Below the pieces are notes generated by a model. It worked only from the letters and a program-made list of their open reading frames with translations. It made no database searches and was not told the origin of the DNA. This document shows, piece by piece, positions 35,203 to 44,378 of a stretch of 64,000 nucleotides of DNA (its first letter is position 1; every line of letters starts with the position of its first letter). The stretch comes from Brachyspira hampsonii (GTDB lineage Bacteria; Spirochaetota; Brachyspiria; Brachyspirales; Brachyspiraceae). A program made the position numbers and the translations under genes. Location of the stretch: assembly GCF_001746205.1 (NCBI RefSeq), contig NZ_MDCO01000009.1:310001-374000 (forward strand), given 5' to 3'.

Positions 35203-35976
35203 TTAGTTATTATTCTCGTAATATTCTCTAATCATATTAATAATTTTTTCATTGCCTGTATCATAAGCATAATCTAAAGCTGTATTTGAATCATTATCTT
35301 CAATATTAATATTAGGATTATATTTAAGTAAAATATCAATTATATCAGTATTTTTTCTAATAACGGCAAACATCAATGCACTTTTACCATCATCGCTAAT
35401 AATATTAATATCAGCGTTATTCTCTAGTAAAATATTAACAGCATCTTCATAATCATTTATGACAGCCTGTATCAATGCGGTATACCCCATATTATTTTGA
35501 TGATTAATATCAATGTCAAGCTCTAATATTTTTTTAATTATATCAGTATTCTCAGAAAAACAAGCCTCTATCAATACATTGTTTTCGTCATTATTGACTT
35601 GATTGATATTTGAGCCATTATCTAATAATATATTAAAAACATCATAATGACCTCCGGCAGCCGCTGCCATCATAGCACTATATCCGAAATTATTGACTAT
35701 ATTTACATCAGCATTATTTTTTATAAGTAAATCAACTATATCATTAAATCCGTTAAAAGAAGCTATCATCAAAGGAGATACTTTATCAATGTCAAGTATA
35801 TTGACATCAATTCCATTATATAATAAATTTTTTACTCCTTTATAATTATTATCCCCAGCATATATAAAAATCTTATCTTCATCTCTATTGATATCATATT
35901 TACCGGAACCGATTATATATTCAGGATATAAAAAAACATTAAATATGATAAATATTAAAATTAAATATTTTTGCAT
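35203..35976 (-). CDS. secreted ankyrin-repeat protein
   Basis: A 257-residue protein with a signal peptide (MQKYLILIFIIFNVFLYPEY) and about six ankyrin repeats covering residues 50-250 with the motif 'G-x-T/S-A-L-x-x-A...D-I-V-x-I-L-L-x-N-x-A-D-I-N' (GYSAMMAAAAGGHYDVFNIL, GYTALIQAVINDYEDAVNIL). Export to the periplasm or surface is likely, where ankyrin arrays bind other proteins. Conservation of the repeat consensus in several window proteins suggests expansion of this family in the lineage. Confidence 0.82.
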   Translation of the reverse strand: MQKYLILIFIIFNVFLYPEYIIGSGKYDINRDEDKIFIYAGDNNYKGVKNLLYNGIDVNILDIDKVSPLMIASFNGFNDIVDLLIKNNADVNIVNNFGYSAMMAAAAGGHYDVFNILLDNGSNINQVNNDENNVLIEACFSENTDIIKKILELDIDINHQNNMGYTALIQAVINDYEDAVNILLENNADINIISDDGKSALMFAVIRKNTDIIDILLKYNPNINIEDNDSNTALDYAYDTGNEKIINMIREYYENNN

Positions 35977-36063
35977 AATATAATATCCGCAATAAATTTA
36001 CAAATATATATAACTAATTATATAGAATTATGTTAAATTTTTTATAATTGAAAAAATACAAAT

Positions 36064-36492
36064 ATGATGTATAATAAAAATATGAGTACAGCTATGTTTG
36101 AGATATTAATGTTTAGCCCAATACTAATCGCCCAAAGCTTAATAATTTTACTATTATTTATTCTATTATACTATTTTATAAAAATGATAAATGTTTTTTT
36201 GACTAAATTATTTCATATAAACGAAAAACTATTAGATAAACTTCATGTTATTTCTTTCGTATCTATTAACATATTAATTAGTGCTTATTTCTTTATTAGA
36301 CTTTTATACAATATAAATACTTACGGAACAGATTTAAATACATTTATAGATAAAGATAATCAAGTGTATTTTGGAAATATAATATTCACTTTTATTTTAA
36401 TATTAGAAAGCATAATTATTTCTAGTATTTGTATTTTTAAAAATCAATTAAATGAATATATTTTAAAAAAATTATTTAGAAACAGTCTTTAA
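36064..36492 (+). CDS. small polytopic membrane protein
   Basis: A 142-residue hydrophobic protein with about three membrane helices (roughly 17-42, 60-80 and 105-127). I do not recognise the family. Its 3' end overlaps the convergent ankyrin gene by 21 bases. TATAAT at 36043-36048 lies 15 bases before the first ATG, with no good -35. The start could also be the ATG at 36067 or 36085. No functional inference is possible. Confidence 0.6.
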   Translation: MMYNKNMSTAMFEILMFSPILIAQSLIILLLFILLYYFIKMINVFLTKLFHINEKLLDKLHVISFVSINILISAYFFIRLLYNINTYGTDLNTFIDKDNQVYFGNIIFTFILILESIIISSICIFKNQLNEYILKKLFRNSL

Positions 36493-37047
36493 ATATTCTT
36501 CTGCTTCTTTCTGCTCTTTACGAATAGCAAATTCTAAAGCTCTTTCACCGTCTCTATTTTTATGCTCTATATCTGCCCCATTTTCTATTAATAATTTCAT
36601 AGTTTCTATGTCATTTATACCAGCAGCAAACATTAATGGTGTTACAAGTTTGAAATTCTTAGCATTAACATCAGCACCCGCCTCAACTAATGCTTTTATT
36701 ATATCATGCTCTTTTGTTAGAGAGGCATAAAGAAGGGCTGAAAATAATGGTCTGTCCCTTAAATTAACATCAGCACCAGAATCTATTAAATACTCAGCTA
36801 TTTTCACTTGTTTCTCAGCACATGCAAACATTAAAGCAGTTATACCCGTTTTACTTCTTGCATTTAAATTAGCTCCTTCTTCTACTAAAAGTTTGGCTAT
36901 ATCAAAATATCCCTTCTTAGCACAAATCATAAGCAATGTGAATCTAGACTCTTCATCTCTTGCATCCGCTAAAGAATTATCAGACTCCAAACATTTTTTT
37001 ACATTTTCTATATCATTATTTTTCACATACTCAACTATATTAGACAT
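36472..37047 (-). CDS. cytoplasmic ankyrin-repeat protein
   Basis: A 191-residue protein composed of about five ankyrin repeats (RFTLLMICAKKGYFDIAKLL, GITALMFACAEKQVKIAEYL and similar), with no signal peptide. It lies 24 bases downstream of an ABC-transporter permease gene on the same strand, so it is probably co-transcribed with the transporter and may bind it. GAGAGG lies about ten bases before the ATG. It overlaps the convergent membrane-protein gene by 21 bases. Confidence 0.85.
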   Translation of the reverse strand: MSNIVEYVKNNDIENVKKCLESDNSLADARDEESRFTLLMICAKKGYFDIAKLLVEEGANLNARSKTGITALMFACAEKQVKIAEYLIDSGADVNLRDRPLFSALLYASLTKEHDIIKALVEAGADVNAKNFKLVTPLMFAAGINDIETMKLLIENGADIEHKNRDGERALEFAIRKEQKEAEEYLKTVSK

Positions 37048-37071
37048 TTTAATGAACCTCTCTTAATAAGA

Positions 37072-37779
37072 TTACTGCCACTTATAAGATTCTACAAACA
37101 TAGTAGATATTGATATACATGCAACAGCCCAAATTAAAAAGAATATAACATTCTGTATATCTATCATACCTTTAGTAAAATCAGAAAAGTATGTTGTTAT
37201 AGAAATAGCATTCAATATCTTGCTAGCCCCAGTAAACATTTCACTAAGCCAATTTATTATATATGCAAATATTCCCATAGATACTCCTAAAATAGCAGCT
37301 ACTAACTGACTTTTAGATATACTTGTTGCAATAAGTCCAAGACCAAGTATTGCAGTACCTAAAAGGAATAATCCCAAATATCCGCTGAATATTACTCCAA
37401 TATCAGGCTTTCCGAAAATCATAAGAAGTATAGGATAAACAAAAGTCATCACCAGAAGTGAAGCATATACAACCAATACAGATAAATATTTTCCTAAAAC
37501 ATATTGTAATGAAGTGATTGGTGCTGTCATTATAAGTTCAAAAGTTCCAGAAGCCCTTTCCTCTGCTATAAGTTTCATACAAAGAATAGAAAGGAATAAT
37601 ATTGTAAAAAATCCAATATTATACATGGTGTTTTCCATAACAGCAAGTCTGCTATAATAGATTTCTATAGTAAAAAAGTATCCTGTCAAAGCAAGATATA
37701 TAAATCCTAATATATAATATAATGGCGATACATAAAAAGATTGAATTTCTCTTGAAAATACAACATATATATTTCTCAT
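37072..37779 (-). CDS. ABC-2 type transporter permease (GldF-like)
   Basis: A 235-residue permease with six hydrophobic segments. The opening VVFSREIQSFYVSPLYYILG, the AEERASGTFELIMTAPIT block and IVAILGVSMG-type later helices are typical of ABC-2 permeases of the NatB/GldF group. The ATPase gene lies 25 bases upstream on the same strand, so they form one exporter. The substrate is unknown. In Bacteroidetes the related GldF-GldA pair is linked to gliding, but in spirochaetes it is more likely a lipid, polysaccharide or drug exporter. Confidence 0.86.
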   Translation of the reverse strand: MRNIYVVFSREIQSFYVSPLYYILGFIYLALTGYFFTIEIYYSRLAVMENTMYNIGFFTILFLSILCMKLIAEERASGTFELIMTAPITSLQYVLGKYLSVLVVYASLLVMTFVYPILLMIFGKPDIGVIFSGYLGLFLLGTAILGLGLIATSISKSQLVAAILGVSMGIFAYIINWLSEMFTGASKILNAISITTYFSDFTKGMIDIQNVIFFLIWAVACISISTMFVESYKWQ

Positions 37780-37804
37780 TTATCTTAACCTCTTAATTAA
37801 TTAT

Positions 37805-38803
37805 TTATTCTTCATTATTTTCTGCATTCAATACAGCATCTCTGATATATTTAGATTTATCAAAATCTTCATTTTTCTTCTTATCTGTAAAGTAAATGAA
37901 TACTTCTTCTAATGATCTTTCTTTAGCCCTTATCTCCAGAACATCAAAATTATTATTAACTAAATGCTTAACTATTTGTGCCCTAGAATCATTTCCTCTC
38001 TCACATTCAATAATAATATCCCCATAAGAGTTAGCTTCTGCCTGAACAACTCCATTAACTTCCCTAACACATAAAAGAGCATCATTATATCTGTCAGCTA
38101 CTTTAAGTTCTATATTGCCACCCAATATTTCTCTATCCATAGCCATTTTTAACCCTTCTATTGTATCTTCAGCAATAAGCTCTCCGCTGTCTATAATTAA
38201 AGCCCTTTCACAAGTATCTTCAACTTCGCTTAATATATGAGTAGAAAGTATAACAGTTCTTGTTCCGCCTAAACTTTTTATTAAAGACCTAACCTCTATT
38301 AATTGATTAGGGTCTAAACCGCTTGTAGGTTCATCTAATATCAGAACTTCAGGATCATGTATTATTGCCTGTGCTATTCCCGTACGCTGCTTATAACCTT
38401 TTGATAAATGCCCTATTATTCTGTTTCTATATTTTGTGAGTCCTGTTATTTCTATAGTATTTTCCAAAGCAGTTTTTATATGTTTTCTTGGTATGCCTTT
38501 AAGTTTTGCACAAAATCTAAGATAATCTATAACTGTCATTTCAGTGTATAGTGAAACATTTTCAGGCATATACCCTATTCTTTTTTTAATTTCTATAGGA
38601 TTGTCGTAAACCTCATAATCATCTAAATAAACATATCCGCTTGTAGCCGGAAGATAACCTGTAATTATACGCATCATAGTGCTTTTACCAGCTCCATTCG
38701 GACCTAAAAAACCTACTATTTCGCCCTTGTTTATAGTGTAGGATACCCCTTTTAATGCTATATGTTCTCCATAATACTTAACTATATTATCAACTTTGAT
38801 CAT
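37805..38803 (-). CDS. ABC transporter ATP-binding protein (GldA-like)
   Basis: A 332-residue ATPase. Walker A is FLGPNGAGKSTM near 33-44, the Q-loop region is GYMPENVSLYTEMTV, the signature LSKGYKQRTGIAQAI, and Walker B PEVLILDEPTSGLDPN. A switch His is in TVILSTHILSEVED. A C-terminal regulatory extension of about 110 residues follows. It begins the minus-strand operon ATPase-permease-ankyrin. The composition and promoter region show nothing unusual. Confidence 0.95.
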   Translation of the reverse strand: MIKVDNIVKYYGEHIALKGVSYTINKGEIVGFLGPNGAGKSTMMRIITGYLPATSGYVYLDDYEVYDNPIEIKKRIGYMPENVSLYTEMTVIDYLRFCAKLKGIPRKHIKTALENTIEITGLTKYRNRIIGHLSKGYKQRTGIAQAIIHDPEVLILDEPTSGLDPNQLIEVRSLIKSLGGTRTVILSTHILSEVEDTCERALIIDSGELIAEDTIEGLKMAMDREILGGNIELKVADRYNDALLCVREVNGVVQAEANSYGDIIIECERGNDSRAQIVKHLVNNNFDVLEIRAKERSLEEVFIYFTDKKKNEDFDKSKYIRDAVLNAENNEE

Positions 38804-38954
38804 TAAAAATCCTTTAAATATTAATTACAACAAAAGAATGTTATATTCTACAGTAAAATTATAATTTATCAATATATATTTAATTATATATTATCGCAAA
38901 ATAATATTTTTTCAGTAATAAAAAATTATCATCAATACTTAAAAAGTATATAAA

Positions 38955-38988
38955 TAAAAAAGTCTGCCTACTTAGACAGACTTTTTTT
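38955..38988 (-). terminator. intrinsic terminator after the HEAT-repeat gene
   Basis: A-rich AAAAAGTCTG pairs with CAGACTTTTT around an 11-base loop (CCTACTTAGA-like). Read on the minus strand it ends the HEAT-repeat gene upstream of the ABC operon. Confidence 0.8.
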
Positions 38989-39023
38989 ATTCAAAATTAA
39001 ATTAATGTTTTTATTAACTAATA

Positions 39024-39749
39024 TTACTGAGCTGCGGTATCAGTAGTAGTAGTTGTTGTATTGTTATTTCCGCTATCTGATGAAGGTTTAATATTTTTTA
39101 TAGCATCAACAGCAGCTTGTCTAACAACTACGAAGTATTGATCATTTTGAGCTAAATCTATCAAATCACTTAAAGCAGCCTGATCACCTATTTTACCTAA
39201 AGCAACAGCAACTTCATAAACTATAGCCTGAGTTTTAGCTAATCTTAATTGGAAAAGCAAAGCAGCTACACCTTTAGGACTTCCTATTTCGCCTAATGCC
39301 TGAGCAGCAGCTATAATATTAGAAGTTTCTTGTTCAGAATATAACATTTGTGATATATATTCTACAGAAGTTTCTGACTTAGCAGCTTTAGCAGCCTGTA
39401 AAGCCTGATAACGAACCATAGAATCAGAATTCTGACTAGAAGGTGCATTTAAACCATAGCTTACATATCTGTTAATTGCTTCTAATAGAGTTTCAGAACT
39501 AGCACCTTTTTCACTTAAAGCTTTGAAACACATAGCTTTAACTTGAGGACTACCGCCTTCTATAGCTGATATTAAAAGTTTTTCATCTTGAGCAGCCAAT
39601 GCATCCACAAAATTTTGAGCTAATTGTTCTCTTGGCTTATTGCCTGTAGTTTCTGTATCAGTAGTAGTTGTGGTAGTAGTATCTTGAGCAAAAACAGATG
39701 ATAAAGAAAATGCAAACATTAATGTTACGATAAATATTTTCTTGAGCAT
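39024..39749 (-). CDS. secreted HEAT-repeat protein with threonine-rich ends
   Basis: A 241-residue protein with a signal peptide (ending SLSSVFA) followed by a threonine-rich linker (QDTTTTTTTDTETTG). A core of about four HEAT-like helical pairs runs from residue 40 to 225 (IIAAAQALGEIGSPKGVAAL, VYEVAVALGKIGDQAALSDL). A second threonine run precedes the C-terminus. The two threonine tracts are encoded by short ACT/ACA triplet repeats, which could vary in copy number without shifting the frame. AAGGGG precedes the ATG. The role is unknown, though the domain suggests a periplasmic scaffold. Confidence 0.78.
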   Translation of the reverse strand: MLKKIFIVTLMFAFSLSSVFAQDTTTTTTTDTETTGNKPREQLAQNFVDALAAQDEKLLISAIEGGSPQVKAMCFKALSEKGASSETLLEAINRYVSYGLNAPSSQNSDSMVRYQALQAAKAAKSETSVEYISQMLYSEQETSNIIAAAQALGEIGSPKGVAALLFQLRLAKTQAIVYEVAVALGKIGDQAALSDLIDLAQNDQYFVVVRQAAVDAIKNIKPSSDSGNNNTTTTTTDTAAQ

Positions 39750-39932
39750 TATACAACCCCTTAATATATTAACTTCTATTAATAATACTATTATTATTCA
39801 ATAATTGCAAGCAAATTTACAAAATTTATAAAAAAATAATCATATATAAAAATACTGTATTTCTCATATATACTAAATTTTTTATTACAGATAATTTTTA
39901 AATTAATTATTAATAAAATTCCATATATTCTA

Positions 39933-39960
39933 TTGCAAAAAGATGTATGTGTTTTATAAT
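39933..39960 (+). promoter_or_regulatory. candidate promoter of the dha operon
   Basis: TTGCAA (39933-39938) and a perfect TATAAT (39955-39960) are 16 bases apart, about 58 bases before the dhaK ATG. No catabolite-control-type palindrome was recognised nearby. Confidence 0.5.
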
Positions 39961-40017
39961 ATAAATATATTAAGTAACATAATATATACAAAATAAAAAA
40001 ATATAGGAGTGAGAATT

Positions 40018-41013
40018 ATGAAAAAAATAATTAATGATGTAAATAATATAATATTAGAAGAACTTCAAGGCATGGAAAAAGCATACTCTAATATTTTAAA
40101 AGTTAATTATGATCCTATATATGTAATAAGAGCCAATAAAAATACCAAAGTATCATTAATTTCAGGCGGAGGTTCAGGACATGAGCCTTTACATGCCGGA
40201 TTTGTAGGATATGGTATGCTTGATGCAGCTTGTCCGGGTGAGATATTTACTTCACCTACTCCGGATCAAATGGAAGAAGCTGCTAAATCAATAAACAATA
40301 ATAAAGGAATTATATTTCTAGTAAAAAATTACACCGGAGATGTTATGAATTTTCAAATGGCTGAAGAATTATGCAAAGCTGAGGGTATTGATGCTAGAAG
40401 TATTATTATAGATGATGATGTGTCGGTTAAAGACAGTCTATACACCACAGGAAGAAGAGGAGTTGGAGCTACTGTATTTTTTGAAAAGATATGCGGGGCT
40501 TCTGCTGAAAGAGGAGATGATATAAATAAAGTTTTGGAATATGCAAATTATTGTAAAGAAAATGCCAGATCTATGGGTATGGCTTTAACTTCATGTACAG
40601 TTCCGGCAGTTGGAAAACCTACATTTGATATATCTGATAATGAAATGGAAATTGGTATAGGAATTCATGGAGAACCGGGAAGAGAAAGAACAAAACTGAA
40701 AGCATCTTCTGAAATAGCGGAAATAATGATGGAAGCTATATGCTCTGACATACCATACAAAAATGGCGATGATGTTATATGTATGATTAATGGTATGGGA
40801 GCTACTCCTCTAATGGAACTTTACATATTGTATAATGATGCTGTTAAAATAGCTGAAAAAAAAGGAATAAAAATAGTAAGAAACTTAATAGGTAATTATG
40901 TTACTTCTATAGATATGGCAGGTGCTTCTATTAGTTTAATGAAAACTAATGATGATATATTAAAACTTTGGGATTATCCTGTACATACAGCTGCTTTAAG
41001 ATGGGGGATGTAA
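40018..41013 (+). CDS. dhaK: dihydroxyacetone kinase subunit DhaK
   Basis: DhaK binds dihydroxyacetone in the PTS-type dihydroxyacetone kinase, which uses PEP rather than ATP as final donor. It contains SGGGSGHEPLHAGFVG and LVKNYTGDVMNFQMA, and the substrate-binding GIGIHGEPGRERTK with the histidine that forms the hemiaminal. I chose the ATG at 40018 (331 aa), with AGGAG at 40005-40009; a GTG at 40009 is in frame but overlaps that site. It leads a dhaK-dhaL-dhaM operon for glycerol or dihydroxyacetone use. Confidence 0.95.
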   Translation: MKKIINDVNNIILEELQGMEKAYSNILKVNYDPIYVIRANKNTKVSLISGGGSGHEPLHAGFVGYGMLDAACPGEIFTSPTPDQMEEAAKSINNNKGIIFLVKNYTGDVMNFQMAEELCKAEGIDARSIIIDDDVSVKDSLYTTGRRGVGATVFFEKICGASAERGDDINKVLEYANYCKENARSMGMALTSCTVPAVGKPTFDISDNEMEIGIGIHGEPGRERTKLKASSEIAEIMMEAICSDIPYKNGDDVICMINGMGATPLMELYILYNDAVKIAEKKGIKIVRNLIGNYVTSIDMAGASISLMKTNDDILKLWDYPVHTAALRWGM

Positions 41014-41211
41014 TTCGTAAAATTATAAGCTGATTGTTTGTCAAATTAAAATTTAATATTGTTTTTTAATAAAATTTTTTATTAATAACATAGCAATAAT
41101 AAATATAGTTTTAAAATACAAAAAAGATAAATATAAAAATTGAGCACATCTGTAAAGTTTATTTGGCATAACATTTTAGCAAACAATTTTTATTTTATAA
41201 AGGATATATTT

Positions 41212-41826
41212 ATGTGTAATAATACAAAAATAAAAGAATGGCTTATTAATCTGTCTCTTGTATACGATGAAAATAAAGATTATCTTACCAAATTGGATGC
41301 TGATATAGGAGATGCTGATCATGGAATAAATATGAGCAGAGGTTTTGATTTTGTAAGAGATGCTTTAAGTAAAGATGAGAATTCTGCAATATCTGCTATA
41401 TTTAAACAAACAGCAACACTTCTTATAAAAAATGTAGGCGGAGCTTCAGGACCTTTATACGGTACTTTCTTTCTTAATGCTAGTATAGTTTCTGCTAATA
41501 AAGAGGAATTAACATTAAAAGATATAACAGAAATATTTAATAAAGGAATAAATGCCATATCAGCATTAGGAAAATCTAAAGAAGGTGAAAAAACTATGCT
41601 TGATACTCTATTTCCGGCATTTAATGCTATGAAAGAAAATAATGAAAATATAGAAGATTTTAAAAGCAAAGTATTAACATCAGCTGAAAATGGAATGAAA
41701 TCAACTATAGATATGATTGCTACTAAAGGAAGAGCTAGCTATTTAGGAGAAAGAAGTGCAGGTCATCAGGATCCTGGAGCAACTTCTTCATTTATGATGA
41801 TAAAAGAATTAATAAATATTTTATAA
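41212..41826 (+). CDS. dhaL: dihydroxyacetone kinase subunit DhaL
   Basis: DhaL carries bound ADP that is phosphorylated by DhaM and passes the phosphate to DHA on DhaK. It has the metal-binding block DADIGDADHGINMSRGF and the KNVGGASGPLYGTFF loop, with the ADP-site LGERSAGHQDPGATS at the C-terminus. The ATG at 41212 (204 aa) has AAGGA seven bases upstream; a more distal TTG at 41140 would add an unlike tail. The 198-base gap after dhaK is longer than within typical operons. Confidence 0.94.
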   Translation: MCNNTKIKEWLINLSLVYDENKDYLTKLDADIGDADHGINMSRGFDFVRDALSKDENSAISAIFKQTATLLIKNVGGASGPLYGTFFLNASIVSANKEELTLKDITEIFNKGINAISALGKSKEGEKTMLDTLFPAFNAMKENNENIEDFKSKVLTSAENGMKSTIDMIATKGRASYLGERSAGHQDPGATSSFMMIKELINIL

Positions 41827-41850
41827 AAAATTATATTAAAAGGAATTAAT

Positions 41851-43296
41851 GTGGTTAGTTTAATATTTGTTTCACATAGTTATAAACTTGCTAAAATTGC
41901 TGCTGAGTACATAAAGGAAGTTACTAATATTAATAATGTTGATATATCATTTTCAGGAGGAACAGGGAAAAATCACCAAGAAATTGGTACTGATGCTGTT
42001 GATGTTTTTAATGCAATAGAAAGTGTATATTCAGATGACGGAGTTATCATATTTTGCGATTTGGGAAGTGCTTTGATAAGTTCTGAACTTGCAATATCTA
42101 TGCTTGATGAAAAAAAATCAGCAAATGTCAGAATGACTTCAGCTCCTTTTATAGAGGGAGGAATAAATGCTGCTATACAGTCTTCATTAGGTAAAAATAT
42201 AGACGAAGTTATTAATGAATCTCTTGAAAGTTTAACGCCTAAAATATCTTATGTTAAAGATAAAGTTGATTATAATGCAAATAATGAAGTATTAGATAAT
42301 ATAGAATTTAAAGATTATGTGAAAGGAGAATATAAGATATTATTAGAAAATGGTTTTCATGCCAGACCTGTATTTATGTTTATTAATTTGATAGCTAATT
42401 CTAAAAGCGAGGTATATATTTCCAATAAGACTAAACATAAGCCGCCTGTATCTGCAGATAGTATCACTAAAGTAACTTTATTAAATATAGAATATGGCGA
42501 TGTTATGGAAATATATGCTAAAGGACCAGATGCTGATCAGGTTTTGGATAGATTTGAACATTTGGTAAATGGCAAAATTGAAACAAAAAAGAAAACCCTT
42601 CATCAAAACTCTATAAATAATAATATTATTGTAGTATCTGACGGATATGTAGTTGGAAAAGCAGTTTATATGTATTTTGGTATAGATGTAAAAAAAGAAT
42701 ATATAAAAGATGCCAAATCTGAAAAAGATAAATTCAATACTGCAATTGAAAATGTGAAAAAGGATCTTATAGAACAAAAAACAATCATAGAAGAAAAAAA
42801 TCTGCAAAATAATGAATATTTAATATTTGAAACTTATATATCTATGCTTTTTGATGATTATGCTTTAAAAGAAGTATACGATTTAATAGATAATAAAAAA
42901 TATTCTGCTGCTTATTCATACAATAAAGTAATGAGAAATATATTCAAAAGTTTTGATTCTTTAGATGAAGGATACATAAAAGAAAGAAAATATGATATAG
43001 AAGATATACTATATCAAGTTTTAAAATATTTATTAGATATAAAAATTAATATGCCTAGTGAGGATAATACAATATTAATAGTTGATAATGTGTATGCCTC
43101 TATTATAACTGAATTAGGACAAAATATAAAAGGTGTGATTTCTATAAATGGAAGTGCGGTATCTCATGCGGCTATACTTTTAAAATCATTGAATATACCT
43201 TATGTTATATATAACTCAGCTATGGAGTTAAAGGGAAAAGATATAGTAATAGATACTAAAAACAAGGAAGGAAAATTTATTTATTTAAAAAAATAA
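41851..43296 (+). CDS. dhaM: DhaM, PTS phosphodonor with EIIA, HPr and EI N-terminal domains
   Basis: DhaM shuttles phosphate from PEP-derived PTS proteins to DhaL. Three domains are seen: an EIIA-Man-like domain (1-125) with His9 in VSHSYK, an HPr-like domain (about 158-240) with GFHARP (His170), and an enzyme I N-terminal-like domain (about 255-481) with the phosphohistidine motif SAVSHAAIL (His439). This is the long DhaM form. The start is GTG at 41851, because AAAGGA (41840-41844) fits and the nearby ATG is out of frame. It completes the dha operon. Confidence 0.93.
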   Translation: MVSLIFVSHSYKLAKIAAEYIKEVTNINNVDISFSGGTGKNHQEIGTDAVDVFNAIESVYSDDGVIIFCDLGSALISSELAISMLDEKKSANVRMTSAPFIEGGINAAIQSSLGKNIDEVINESLESLTPKISYVKDKVDYNANNEVLDNIEFKDYVKGEYKILLENGFHARPVFMFINLIANSKSEVYISNKTKHKPPVSADSITKVTLLNIEYGDVMEIYAKGPDADQVLDRFEHLVNGKIETKKKTLHQNSINNNIIVVSDGYVVGKAVYMYFGIDVKKEYIKDAKSEKDKFNTAIENVKKDLIEQKTIIEEKNLQNNEYLIFETYISMLFDDYALKEVYDLIDNKKYSAAYSYNKVMRNIFKSFDSLDEGYIKERKYDIEDILYQVLKYLLDIKINMPSEDNTILIVDNVYASIITELGQNIKGVISINGSAVSHAAILLKSLNIPYVIYNSAMELKGKDIVIDTKNKEGKFIYLKK

Positions 43297-43376
43297 TAGC
43301 TTTTACTATAATAATTTTATATTGTTTTATAAACATATTACCCGTATATAAATTTATATAAAATTTGGAAAAAACA

Positions 43377-43850
43377 ATGAATTTCAACACTATCATCATA
43401 GTTGTAATAGTGGCTGTAGTAATATTATGGCCTATTATGAAAAAAATAGCTAAAAATATTAGAATAGAAAGCTCAGAAAATATACATATAGCTTGTTTAT
43501 ATGGTGATCTTTCAAAAATTAAGAGATTAATAGCCTCTGGCGTTAATATTAATTCAAAAGATTTCAGCAATAAAACTCCGTTGATGTATGCCGCAGAAGA
43601 TGGGGCTTTAGACACTATAGAATACCTTATCAAAAATGGTGCTAATATTAATGATATGGATGTAAGAGGAGACACTGCTTTAATAATAGCTGTAAAAAAT
43701 AATAATATAAAAGCTACGCAGATGCTTATAGAAAATGGGGCTGATTTAAGAGTCAAAAATGAAGATAACAAAGATGCACTTAATATAGCTAAAGATATGG
43801 GATGCAAAGAAATTGTTGATTTTATAGAAAATAAAAGAGAAAATATATAA
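43377..43850 (+). CDS. membrane-anchored ankyrin-repeat protein
   Basis: A 157-residue protein from the ATG at 43377 (a TTG at 43365 is in frame). A hydrophobic anchor (about 4-21, NTIIIVVIVAVVILWP) is followed by about four ankyrin units (NKTPLMYAAEDGALDTIEYL, GDTALIIAVKNNNIKATQML). The array probably faces the cytoplasm or periplasm at the inner membrane. It follows dhaM at 80 bases and may be part of the same transcript. A hairpin spans its stop codon. Confidence 0.78.
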   Translation: MNFNTIIIVVIVAVVILWPIMKKIAKNIRIESSENIHIACLYGDLSKIKRLIASGVNINSKDFSNKTPLMYAAEDGALDTIEYLIKNGANINDMDVRGDTALIIAVKNNNIKATQMLIENGADLRVKNEDNKDALNIAKDMGCKEIVDFIENKRENI

Positions 43851-43867
43851 AATACATTTTCTCTTTT
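43833..43867. terminator. hairpin spanning the ankyrin stop codon
   Basis: AAAAGAGAAAAT (43833-43844) pairs perfectly with ATTTTCTCTTTT (43856-43867) over an 11-base loop. It overlaps the last codons of the ankyrin gene and faces the convergent zinc-ribbon gene. The U-run is weak, but the 12-bp stem and position suggest a bidirectional terminator. Confidence 0.6.
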
Positions 43868-43886
43868 AATACTATCTTTTCATTTA

Positions 43887-44123
43887 TTAATTATTATTGC
43901 TTCTTGTTATATTTGTCGATCCGCATATTGGACAATGAGAAACTGAATCTTCAATGATATCATCAATTTGAGAAATATCATCATCTTCTGATATATTAAT
44001 TTCTTTATCATCTACTGCCCAAAAATTAGAACAATCTTTACAATAGAAATGTATTAGATATTCTCTATAAGTTGGATAATTACCTTCTATTTTTCTATAT
44101 CCATCTATAATATTATGAGCCAT
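43887..44123 (-). CDS. small zinc-binding protein
   Basis: A 78-residue acidic protein with two CxxC pairs (YCKDC near 28-32 and HCPICGSTN near 63-71), suggesting a four-cysteine zinc ribbon split by an acidic loop. AGGAGG lies just before the ATG. I do not recognise the family. Convergent with the ankyrin gene. Confidence 0.7.
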   Translation of the reverse strand: MAHNIIDGYRKIEGNYPTYREYLIHFYCKDCSNFWAVDDKEINISEDDDISQIDDIIEDSVSHCPICGSTNITRSNNN

Positions 44124-44378
44124 ACTCCCTCCTATTTTTACTTCATATTAGAATAATTTAAGATTTTTTTATAAAAAGTCAACATTTTTTTGTAAATTAT
44201 TTTTAATAAAGAGTTTTTTTATATACAAATTTTATATAAAAAATTATATAAAATTATTAAAATATAATATTATTAAAAAAATTGTAAAAAAAGATATTAT
44301 TTATAAACAATATTTTACATAAAAAAAATGTATAAGTTTTAATTACTGCTAAATGATTTTAATGAATAGGAGAAGCGT

